DNA of 64,000 bases from Pantoea sp. Ep11b (GTDB taxonomy: Bacteria; Pseudomonadota; Gammaproteobacteria; Enterobacterales; Enterobacteriaceae). Positions 36,001 through 42,829 of this stretch are shown here, piece by piece. Position 1 is the stretch's first letter; every line of letters starts with the position of its first letter. The notes below the pieces were generated by a model that was not told the DNA's origin, ran no database searches, and saw nothing but the letters and a program-made list of their open reading frames with translations. The stretch lies in NCBI RefSeq assembly GCF_040783975.1, contig NZ_CP160631.1, positions 496,001-560,000 on the forward strand, written 5' to 3'. Both the position numbers and the translations under genes were made by a program.

Positions 36001-36830
36001 AGCTGAATCTGGCGCTGAAGGGCGACAGCTACAAGGTGGATCTCGGCAGTACGCCGCTGGGCCAGGATCTCAGCACTCTGGTGGGCGGTGTGCAGTGGTC
36101 ACCGAAACTCACTGACTTCCTGACGCTGATCCTGACCGGTGAGCGCCGCGCGATTACCGACAGCCTGCTCTCTTACGTCGGCGCAGAGGATAAAACCAGC
36201 GGTAAACGCTGGGGCCGCGTGACTAAAAACGGGGCCAATGCGCTGCTGAGCTACGACAATGGCGATGCCGGATTCTATGCCGGTGCAGGCGCTTACAGCT
36301 ACCTGGGTGAGAATGTCGCCAGCAACAATAACCTGCAGGCGACGGCCGGGGCCTATGTCCGTCCGTTCCACACCGACGATCGCGAGCTGAAGGTGGGCAT
36401 GAGCCTGTCGTGGATGGACTTCTCTAAAAACCTCAGCTATTTCAGCTACGGACAGGGGGGCTACTTCAGTCCGCAGAACTACGCGTCGGTTTCGTTCCCG
36501 ATCGAGTTCTCCCGCAAGTTTGACGATCTGAAAGTGAACATCGGCGGGTCCGCTGGTTATCAGTCCTACAGTCAGGATAAGAGCGCTTACTTCCCGGCCG
36601 ATGGCCGTCTGCAGTCAGAACTGGAATCCCTTGCCGCCCGCGGCAGCGTGAAAGAGGCTTACTACTCCGGCAACAGCAAAAACGGGATCGGCTACAATCT
36701 GCACGCCGGGGCGGACTACAAACTCAACAAAGATGTGACGATTGGCGGCCAGCTGGGCTATGACACCTTTGGTGACTATAACGAAAGCAGTGCGCAGCTC
36801 TATGTCCGCTATCTGTTCGGAGAGAAGTAA
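33027..36830 (+). CDS. bcsC: Cellulose export outer-membrane protein BcsC (operon I)
   Basis: 1267 aa. Signal peptide (RHALLLGSSLALSQPLLAA), a long periplasmic alpha-helical solenoid of TPR repeats (about residues 30-800), a linker, and a C-terminal outer-membrane beta-barrel (about 930-1267) ending in a Tyr/Phe-rich strand (LYVRYLFGEK). It carries the glucan out of the cell. It is similar in layout to operon II BcsC but clearly diverged. The stop overlaps the bcsD start by one base (TAATG). Confidence 0.96.
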   Translation: MKKNLLSAGIRHALLLGSSLALSQPLLAAESTNPALQALFDQASYWHQKAHDDLAKASLQKVLMVEPGNTQALYLLALYSQQGGDNAAAAQYRARLSQVSPNDPHLSELDNARQLQTIPQAQLSLARQQARSGNIPAALQTWRNTFSGNEPPASVAAEYYLTMAGDRTLLPQAVEALRQFAAQHPQDTGAQLALGKALTYQESTRRQGIEVLSSLASGNQDADRSLRQALLWLGPQPSDAALYQTWQQRHPQDSAVIDYYRKNVGGAEKGAGFSALNSGDVGGAQASFEKVLGANPQDADALAGMGYVAQRAGRYQEAADYLQRAAQLGGDQGSSRQQQADDARFYARLASAQQALKSGDSAQALTLSEPLIQAEGEKGLAARLFRADVLRRTNQPEQAEQLYRTILQSDADNRSAKEGLFYVLRQQNRTAEANSLLGALPESVRQSVTPRANEADVLRQQAKRQLAAGNSAAAITTLQQGVQRYPTDGWLRLDLARLYRQQGDTLLAANVMQPVMRNGASISERYAGALNASESGGWQQASVLLARIPAQSQTAAMRELAQRVNFNLQMSSADHYLAQGATTAAANTLKALVTSPPANPVDAGNLAQKLAQAGDLTSAVSVVRTNLQRGVQGNAGDYAAQMAVLNQAGLGSEAQRFLSNPELQARSTPTQLAGIRNGYLINEVDRLRQQRQYAAAYDKLIGALQQDPQNRDLMFAMARLYQDGKMNRDAGVVYDYLMTQDTPTQDARVGAINVALAQNNVPRANELTRGLNSTTRSPDRLLLLARVAEANGEHSQAMAYLRSARGQLIGLQGAQPGSVPTVGGLALADNPFINRNTSPVGRSPSAYGTVLPWQAAPAEAAPQGEPAAGSEIVAQRAQTLHDVDTMMDSLQEKTGTWSQGMVQVRGRDGESGLSKLTEAKAPLTFSTVPFEKARLDFTATPVSLTAGSGAADAWRRFGTNALSQGNVVAAGGATVNDLPNATTDSQTASGVELNLALKGDSYKVDLGSTPLGQDLSTLVGGVQWSPKLTDFLTLILTGERRAITDSLLSYVGAEDKTSGKRWGRVTKNGANALLSYDNGDAGFYAGAGAYSYLGENVASNNNLQATAGAYVRPFHTDDRELKVGMSLSWMDFSKNLSYFSYGQGGYFSPQNYASVSFPIEFSRKFDDLKVNIGGSAGYQSYSQDKSAYFPADGRLQSELESLAARGSVKEAYYSGNSKNGIGYNLHAGADYKLNKDVTIGGQLGYDTFGDYNESSAQLYVRYLFGEK

Positions 36831-37273
36831 TGAGTGAACATGCAGGGGTATCGCACCCTTATCAGCCGGGCTGGTTTGACCTGGTCAGCGTGCTGATCGA
36901 CGGGATGATGGCCAATGGCGGTCAGCAGGAGGCGGAAGCCTTTCTTTATCAGATGGGTGAATCGCTGGCGACCCGCTATCCTTTGCCACAGGCGCGCACC
37001 GTGCAGGATCTGGAGCGCGAGTGTAATCTGCAGCTGGCACGGTTTAACTGGGGCTTTGTGCAGTTGCAGCCGGAAGAGACGGCGCTGCAGATTGCGTATC
37101 ATGCTTTACCGGCAGGCGACAGCCTCCATTCAGCGGCGGAGTGGCAGGCCGCCTTTGGGGCGGTGATGGCCGGCCTTCTTTCGGGCTGGTTGCAGGGGCA
37201 GGGCGGCAGTAAGCGCGTGCCGGTGACACCTGAACGCAACGACGGCACGACGCTGCACTACCGATATCAATAG
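36830..37273 (+). CDS. bcsD: Cellulose synthase subunit BcsD
   Basis: 147 aa, typical of BcsD (PGWFDLVSVLIDGMMANGG, ECNLQLARFNWGFVQLQPEE). BcsD is the hallmark of type I systems: in Komagataeibacter it forms a ring that helps order glucan chains into crystalline ribbons. There is no signal peptide. Its presence defines operon I as a different type from operon II, which has none. Translation is probably coupled to bcsC. Confidence 0.93.
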   Translation: MSEHAGVSHPYQPGWFDLVSVLIDGMMANGGQQEAEAFLYQMGESLATRYPLPQARTVQDLERECNLQLARFNWGFVQLQPEETALQIAYHALPAGDSLHSAAEWQAAFGAVMAGLLSGWLQGQGGSKRVPVTPERNDGTTLHYRYQ

Positions 37274-37281
37274 GACGGGAT

Positions 37282-38289
37282 ATGAAACGTAAGCCATTCT
37301 GGCTGGGCTGGATTTGCTCTGTATTACTGCTGGCCTGTAGCGCACAGGCAAGTGCCAGCGGCTGGGAGACCTTTAAAAGTCGCTTTGTCACGGCTGAAGG
37401 GCGGATCACTGATACCGCCAATAACAATGTCAGTCACACCGAAGGGCAGGGCTACGGCATGCTGCTGGCGGTAGCTAATGACGACCGCGCCACCTTTGAT
37501 CGACTGTGGCAGTGGACCCGCAGCCAGCTGCGTAACCCGCAGACCGAACTGTTCTACTGGCGCTATGTGCCGGGCAGTGACGATCCGGTTGCCGACAAAA
37601 ACAACGCCGCAGATGGCGATGTGCTGCTGGCCTGGGCCCTGCAGCGGGCCGCACAGAAATGGCAGGTGCCGGACTATCAGCAGGCGTCTGACCGGATCCA
37701 GCGCGCCATCATTAAACTCGATGTGATCCGTTTTGGCGGCCACACCGTGTTACTGCCGGGCGCGCAGGGTTTTAATAAGACCAGCTATGTGGTGCTCAAT
37801 CCCTCCTATTTCCTGTTTCAGGCCTGGCGGGAGTTTGGCGAGCACAGCCATCTTCAGGTCTGGGATGCGCTGATCAATGATGGCTTTGACCTGCTGGGTA
37901 AGCTGAGCTTTGGCAAAACCGGTCTGCCACTGGACTGGGTCGCGCTGAATGCCGATGGCTCGGTGGCCCCGGCGGTCGGCTACTCTAACCGTTTCAGTTA
38001 TGATGCGATTCGCGTGCCGCTGAACATCTGGTGGTACGACCCGCACAGCCTGGCGCTGGTGCCGTTCCAGCGAGTCTGGCAGGGTTACAGCCGGATGCTG
38101 ACTCCCGCCTGGTTCGACGTGCTGGCCAATACTCCGGCGCCTTATCATCTGGAGGGAGGACTGCTGGCGGTTCGTGATCTGACCCTGAATGAGACCGGCT
38201 ATCTCAGCGATCGGCTGGCGCCGGATCAGAACTACTTTTCGGCCAGTCTGCAGCTGCTGACCTGGCAGGCGTTTCAGGAGAAACGCTGA
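37282..38289 (+). CDS. bcsZ: Cellulase BcsZ (GH8 endo-beta-1,4-glucanase)
   Basis: 335 aa secreted glycoside hydrolase family 8. The general acid E54 lies in HTEGQGYGM and the general base D241 in FSYDAIRVP, matching E55 and D243 of E. coli BcsZ. It trims glucan and is needed for normal cellulose output in several species. The signal peptide region VLLLACSAQ could be read as a lipobox (LLAC), so an outer-membrane lipoprotein is possible. It is the only bcsZ in the window; operon II lacks one. Overall divergence from the E. coli protein is considerable. Confidence 0.93.
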   Translation: MKRKPFWLGWICSVLLLACSAQASASGWETFKSRFVTAEGRITDTANNNVSHTEGQGYGMLLAVANDDRATFDRLWQWTRSQLRNPQTELFYWRYVPGSDDPVADKNNAADGDVLLAWALQRAAQKWQVPDYQQASDRIQRAIIKLDVIRFGGHTVLLPGAQGFNKTSYVVLNPSYFLFQAWREFGEHSHLQVWDALINDGFDLLGKLSFGKTGLPLDWVALNADGSVAPAVGYSNRFSYDAIRVPLNIWWYDPHSLALVPFQRVWQGYSRMLTPAWFDVLANTPAPYHLEGGLLAVRDLTLNETGYLSDRLAPDQNYFSASLQLLTWQAFQEKR

Positions 38290-38295
38290 CAGCAG

Positions 38296-38327
38296 GGCGG
38301 GTCAGGGCTTAACAGCGCTGACCCGCC
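38296..38327. terminator. Hairpin between convergent bcsZ and bcsG
   Basis: A perfect 10-bp GC-rich stem GGCGGGTCAG / CTGACCCGCC with a 12-nt loop, between the two stop codons. No U-run on either side; it may work as a weak two-way terminator or protect both 3' ends. Confidence 0.6.
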
Positions 38328-38336
38328 GCTGACGGC

Positions 38337-40010
38337 TTACTCCGGATAGGGCACCCAGTCGCCACCGTTAAGCCGGATCCAGGGCTTACCCTGATACATC
38401 ATCACCACCGCACCGTCGTTTTCCGACACCACCGGCGTCTGTGGCAGCTTATCCGCCAGCACTGACATATTCACATTTGGCGCATTAAAGACCTGCCCAT
38501 CTACCACGCGCGACACCAGTTCCGAGATCGCCAGCAGGCTGGTCGGGGTATCAATGTTGAGCGGCTGTCCCTGATGAGGCGCCTTCATACCGACAAACTT
38601 AATCCCCACCGGCACATGCGTAATGCCAGGGCTGGGAATATCGCGCAGGCCTGACATCTGCATTTTATCGCCCTGCAGTGCTGCGCCATGCTCCGGCACC
38701 ACCAGAACCATCACCCGACGGCCGGACTTCTCCAGCTGGGTGAGGAAGGTATCGATCTGATCAAACAGCTGTTGCGCACGCGGCTTCCACGGAGCGGTTT
38801 TGGTGCTGCCGAGGTCGCGGGTGCCGTCATGCAACGGGATCAGGTTGTAGAAGGTGGCGCTGCGCGCATCGCTGCTCTTATTACGATCGTCGAGCCAGCG
38901 CTGCATCAGCTGAGCATCATTAAACACCGGTGAGCTGTCGAAGGAGGTCAGCTCTGGCGCGATGCCCGCCTGCGACATTAGCGGAGCCTGAATGTCGCCC
39001 GATTCGCGCAGCTCCTTGAGATAGTTACCAAACACGCCGGTGTGGTCCATCATCAGCTGCTCTTTGAAGCCCAGCTTCGCCAGGTTGTCGAACAGATAGC
39101 AGCGCGCATCGGCCGGTTTGTAGAGATCGCTGTGCGAGGTCTGACCGCAGCTGGCGCGCAGCAGGCGAATCCCCGCCGGGCCGCTGTAGCTGGTAGCCGA
39201 GTTGTAGTTGGTCAGCATGATGTCGAAGTGCTGCCACAGTGGATGATTGCGCAGCTGGACCGCATCCATATCGGACCAGGCGAGCGAACAGATGTTGATC
39301 ACCAGGATGTCGAACGGCTGTGAATCCGCTGGCAGGCTCTCCGGGAAGTGGGTGACGCGCTTGCGCTCACTCTCATAAAAACGGCTGAGCCAGGCGGTCA
39401 GGCTGGCGCTGGTGGGTGCGGCCGACTGATCGAGCCCATCCGGTACGGCTGCTGCCGGGGTTGCGGCGGGCGTCTGATTCAGGACAACCTGCGGCGTGGC
39501 AGCGCGTGTCGGCAGCAGCGACATCGCCGGACCCGCGATAGTCAGCACGTTGAGCCAGATCAGCATCAGTGACACCAGCACGGTAAGGCGGATCCACGGA
39601 GAGATAAACAGGTAGAGCACCAGCAGCACAAACAGCGCCCCCAGCATCTGCCAGTTAATGAAACGGTCAGCCAGATCGAGCAGATAATCAACGGAGAATC
39701 CCATCAGTTGATCGCCCTGACTGAGAATGCTGTTGATGCCGGGCAGCCAGGTATCATGCCAGAACAGCCCGAAACCCATCGGAATGGAAACCCAGTGACG
39801 CAGGCGATGCAGACGCACCGACGGCAGCGGGAAAAGCAGCCAGGCCAGAAACACGAGGTTGCTCAGGGCGTGAAAATTGAGATAGCCGTACCACAGCAGA
39901 GCGAACTTGACTAAAAAGTAGAAGTTCCAGCCGCCTAATCCACGCCAGCCGGACCACAGCCGGGCGGCATGACCCGCAGTGGGTTGATCATTTTTCATTA
40001 ACTTTTGCAT
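38337..40010 (-). CDS. bcsG: Cellulose phosphoethanolamine transferase BcsG
   Basis: 557 aa. N-terminal half: about five membrane helices (residues 28-165); C-terminal half: periplasmic alkaline-phosphatase-like catalytic domain. The nucleophile Ser276 (NYNSATSYSGPAG) corresponds to Ser278 of E. coli, and C241 (NICSLAWSD), the LIPLHDGTRD and VVPEHGAAL metal motifs are intact. It transfers phosphoethanolamine from phosphatidylethanolamine to glucose C6 of cellulose. Last gene of bcsE-bcsF-bcsG and overlapping bcsF by 23 nt. The start could also be the Met at residue 5. Confidence 0.96.
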   Translation of the reverse strand: MQKLMKNDQPTAGHAARLWSGWRGLGGWNFYFLVKFALLWYGYLNFHALSNLVFLAWLLFPLPSVRLHRLRHWVSIPMGFGLFWHDTWLPGINSILSQGDQLMGFSVDYLLDLADRFINWQMLGALFVLLVLYLFISPWIRLTVLVSLMLIWLNVLTIAGPAMSLLPTRAATPQVVLNQTPAATPAAAVPDGLDQSAAPTSASLTAWLSRFYESERKRVTHFPESLPADSQPFDILVINICSLAWSDMDAVQLRNHPLWQHFDIMLTNYNSATSYSGPAGIRLLRASCGQTSHSDLYKPADARCYLFDNLAKLGFKEQLMMDHTGVFGNYLKELRESGDIQAPLMSQAGIAPELTSFDSSPVFNDAQLMQRWLDDRNKSSDARSATFYNLIPLHDGTRDLGSTKTAPWKPRAQQLFDQIDTFLTQLEKSGRRVMVLVVPEHGAALQGDKMQMSGLRDIPSPGITHVPVGIKFVGMKAPHQGQPLNIDTPTSLLAISELVSRVVDGQVFNAPNVNMSVLADKLPQTPVVSENDGAVVMMYQGKPWIRLNGGDWVPYPE

Positions 40011-40185
40011 CCGTTTTTGAAGAGTGACGCTGCCAGTGCCCTTCAGACTTCAGCGCACGAGCAGGTAACAGGCGATTCAGCAGACCATACCAGCGACGCG
40101 GCAGCCACTGCTGCCACACCGGTTTCAGAAGCAACACGATCCCTGTCGCCAGCAGGGCAATCTGTACCCAGTCCATCAGGTTCAT
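39988..40185 (-). CDS. bcsF: Small membrane protein BcsF
   Basis: 65 aa with one N-terminal transmembrane helix (WVQIALLATGIVLLLKPVW) followed by a basic cytosolic tail. In E. coli BcsF recruits BcsE to the membrane and is needed for phosphoethanolamine-cellulose. The start codon overlaps the bcsE stop (ATGA). Confidence 0.92.
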   Translation of the reverse strand: MNLMDWVQIALLATGIVLLLKPVWQQWLPRRWYGLLNRLLPARALKSEGHWQRHSSKTDAKVNEK

Positions 40186-41720
40186 CGGGGCTCATTCTCC
40201 GGCAGTAAAGTAATGGGCTGCGGTGTCGCGCGTTCAGGCTTTTCTGCGGGCCGTGGGAGGGCGTCGCGCGCCGGCCCGGTCTCCGCTGACAGCGCCTGCA
40301 GCGCCACCGGTCTCCTTTTTTTGATATTGCCGATCTCGGCCTGAATCTGGTTATCCTCAAACCAGATAATCCGGTTGGCAAAGAGTTCGTCGTGCGGCAG
40401 TGAAAAGATAAATGTCAGGGCTTTATCCAGGTCGTTATAGCGGCAGGAGGAGAGAAACAGGATAACGCGATCCTCCAGCACCGTGACCAGGTCCCCAAAG
40501 CGACGCGGCTTGCAGAGCGTCAGGATTTGCTGCGGGCTAAGCTGCGGCACCGGGCGCAGGGCGACCAGCAGACCTTTGTCATTTTCCGGCAGCAGCGGAT
40601 TACTGATAAGCTGGCCGACCGCCTGACAGAATGCCTCAGGAGGCAGATAGCCCTTTTCATGCAGCGGCTGCAGCGAGGCGATCAGCGCGTCCAGACTGGC
40701 GGGCACCAGACGGCTGAACCGCTGCCCCTGAATCCCTTCCAGCAGAGTAAGGAACTGCGACATCGCGGCCGTTGTAGGCACGATGCTGTTCACACCGCAC
40801 GCCTGCAGCAGACGCTCATCGCTGTAACGCAGGCTGACGCCCATCTCACGCACCACGATCTTCAGCCCGTTGCCCCGGGCGCGGCGCAGACTGTGCACCA
40901 TTTTTGCCAGTTCGCGGATCTGTTCGCTGTGCGTCAGACTGAAAATAACGGTGGCGGCATTAGCCTGCTGTGCCTCTTCCCATACCTGCTGATTATCTTC
41001 AAACAGCCGCCACTGACGTGAAAGCGGTGGTGCGCCTTCAAGCACGCTTTTATCGGCCAGATAATGCTGTTCATCATTCAGGCTCAGTGGTTCCAGCGTT
41101 TCTTTTAACGCAAAGAAATGTTCATCTTCACAGCCCAGACGCAGCGTGCGATCGGCCAGCAGTCGTTCACCGGCGTACCACCAGCTTATTTGATATTGCC
41201 AGCCACCCTGCTGAAAGGTTAAATAAGCCAAGCCGTCCATATAACGAAAATAACGCTGCAGATTGTTACTCTGATTAAATTGCGTGATTCCGGACGTGAC
41301 AATGAGAAGCGTCATTTTTCTTTTATGCAGCAGCCTGCGCATGCGCATTATCCAGTCGCTTAATTCCGCTGCATTTAACTTATCCCACTGCGCAGCCGAG
41401 CTGCTAAAGATTATCAGCCCATTTTTACTGCCCAGCGTGCGGGCAAAATCCCGCTCCAGCTGCAGCAGGCTTTTTTTATTTTCGGGTAATGAAAACAGCG
41501 GGATACGATCGGGACCACCCACAGGATCCGGCGTCAGCAGCGCCTGAGGCGGCTGGCCGGCACTAATGAGTGTGACAGACTGCTGATGCGATATAACCTG
41601 ACGAATAAAAGTATGGGCGTCCTGCGGGCGTGTGCAGCTTACCCAGTAACAGCCAGGCGTTTGCAATGCCGACACTTCGGGCTGAACCTGTTGCAGCCCC
41701 AGCGAAAAAGAATTTTTCAT
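40182..41720 (-). CDS. bcsE: c-di-GMP-binding cellulose regulator BcsE
   Basis: 512 aa, near the E. coli length. It is a cytosolic protein with an N-terminal regulatory region, a NTPase-like REC* region and a C-terminal degenerate GGDEF* domain. The candidate c-di-GMP I-site is the RFGD in KPRRFGDLVTVL, followed by SSCRYNDLDKALTFIFSLPHDELFANR. BcsE raises c-di-GMP near the synthase and helps assemble it. First gene of bcsEFG, divergent from bcsR across 192 bp. Confidence 0.93.
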   Translation of the reverse strand: MKNSFSLGLQQVQPEVSALQTPGCYWVSCTRPQDAHTFIRQVISHQQSVTLISAGQPPQALLTPDPVGGPDRIPLFSLPENKKSLLQLERDFARTLGSKNGLIIFSSSAAQWDKLNAAELSDWIMRMRRLLHKRKMTLLIVTSGITQFNQSNNLQRYFRYMDGLAYLTFQQGGWQYQISWWYAGERLLADRTLRLGCEDEHFFALKETLEPLSLNDEQHYLADKSVLEGAPPLSRQWRLFEDNQQVWEEAQQANAATVIFSLTHSEQIRELAKMVHSLRRARGNGLKIVVREMGVSLRYSDERLLQACGVNSIVPTTAAMSQFLTLLEGIQGQRFSRLVPASLDALIASLQPLHEKGYLPPEAFCQAVGQLISNPLLPENDKGLLVALRPVPQLSPQQILTLCKPRRFGDLVTVLEDRVILFLSSCRYNDLDKALTFIFSLPHDELFANRIIWFEDNQIQAEIGNIKKRRPVALQALSAETGPARDALPRPAEKPERATPQPITLLPENEPR

Positions 41721-41912
41721 ATTGAATTCGTTATTTTTCCAGCCCCGGCTAGTTTATTATAGACAGCATAGGTTGTAACCTGACTAATTAAAAATAACTG
41801 ATTACCGATCATTTACCCTTTCCGGCCATCGTACCGATTCTGGAAACCACTTTCCAGATTGAGGGCAAATGTAACTGTCCTGTTGCAGACATTTTATTCG
41901 TGGCGAGAAATA
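41721..41912. promoter_or_regulatory. bcsE/bcsR divergent promoter region
   Basis: 192 bp, AT-rich in its left part, between the divergent bcsEFG and bcsRQABC units. It must contain both promoters. I do not see a match strong enough to name a specific box. Confidence 0.5.
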
Positions 41913-42110
41913 ATGAAAAACCCAAATGTTTATACGCTGGCCGCCGCTCAGCATGAACCTCAGGATGATATCAGCGCGCTGCGCGACGCTTTTTCTCTGC
42001 ATGCGTTTCGTTATGTCGATATTGCGCGTGAAGAGCGGCTGAAAGAGATTGTGGCTCGCTGGCCGCTTTTATCGGAAACCCTGTCTGCGCTGCCGGGGGC
42101 CACCCGCTGA
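41913..42110 (+). CDS. bcsR: Cellulose biosynthesis regulator BcsR
   Basis: 65 aa from ATG 41913 (upstream in-frame codons are not needed). The core DDISALRDAFSLHAFRYVDIAREERLKEIVARWPLL matches E. coli BcsR/YhjR. BcsR binds BcsQ and the pair joins the synthase complex. One-base overlap with bcsQ (TGATG). Confidence 0.93.
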   Translation: MKNPNVYTLAAAQHEPQDDISALRDAFSLHAFRYVDIAREERLKEIVARWPLLSETLSALPGATR

Positions 42111-42829
42111 TGCCGCAGATTGCGCTTCAGGGCATCCGGGGCGGCGTCGGCACCACCTCGCTCTGCGCGGCTCTCGGCTGGGCGCTGACCGCGCTGGGCG
42201 AGCGGGTTCTGCTGATTGATGGTTCGCCGGTCAGTCAGCTGGGTGCGCACTTTAATCTGCCCGTACAGGTTACGCAGGGCTGGATGCAGGCGCTGTGTGA
42301 CGGCGGTGACTGGCAGCAGTGTGCGCAGCGCTACCCGCAGGGACCAGACCTGCTGCCGTATGGTCTGCTTTCCTCCTCTGACCCGGCACAGGACAGGGCT
42401 GTCGCCGCGCCGCTTCTCGACGCGCTCCCGGCGCTGCGCAGGCGTTACGGCTGGATTCTTTTCGACCTGCCTGCCGACAGCGCGCCGTGGCACGAGGGAC
42501 TTCTCCCGCAGCTGGATGGTCTGCTCTGCATTACCACGCCGGACGCCAACTGCCATCTGCGTCTGAGCCAGCGACGGTTTCCTGCAATGACCCGGTTTCT
42601 GATTAATCAGTTTAATGCCAACAGCCGCCTGCAGCAGGATCTGCATCAGCTCTGGATGGCATCGCTGAATCCGCTGATCCCGCTGCTGATCCACCGCGAT
42701 GAGGCGCTGGCCGAAGCCCTGATGATGAAGCAGCCGGTCGGGGAATATCGGCCACATGCGCTGGTCAGCGAAGAGATCTCCACCCTGGCTAACTGGCTGC
42801 TGCTGCATCTGAAGGGGAACCACGCGTGA
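42110..42829 (+). CDS. bcsQ: BcsQ ATPase (operon II)
   Basis: 239 aa MinD-like protein. The Walker A reads IRGGVGTTSL, without the usual lysines; E. coli BcsQ has the same GGVGTT form. It is predicted to act with BcsR in positioning or assembly of the synthase. It is clearly different from the operon I copy. The stop overlaps the bcsA start. Confidence 0.93.
   Translation: MPQIALQGIRGGVGTTSLCAALGWALTALGERVLLIDGSPVSQLGAHFNLPVQVTQGWMQALCDGGDWQQCAQRYPQGPDLLPYGLLSSSDPAQDRAVAAPLLDALPALRRRYGWILFDLPADSAPWHEGLLPQLDGLLCITTPDANCHLRLSQRRFPAMTRFLINQFNANSRLQQDLHQLWMASLNPLIPLLIHRDEALAEALMMKQPVGEYRPHALVSEEISTLANWLLLHLKGNHA

Noticed and set aside
26558-38289. Recent horizontal transfer of cellulose operon I
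   Set aside because: Base composition and codon use look like those of the neighbours and no mobility genes or flanking repeats are seen; an older acquisition cannot be excluded.
42110-42829. Inactivated BcsQ because of missing Walker A lysines
   Set aside because: E. coli BcsQ has the same GGVGTT form and is functional, so this is the normal state for the operon II type.
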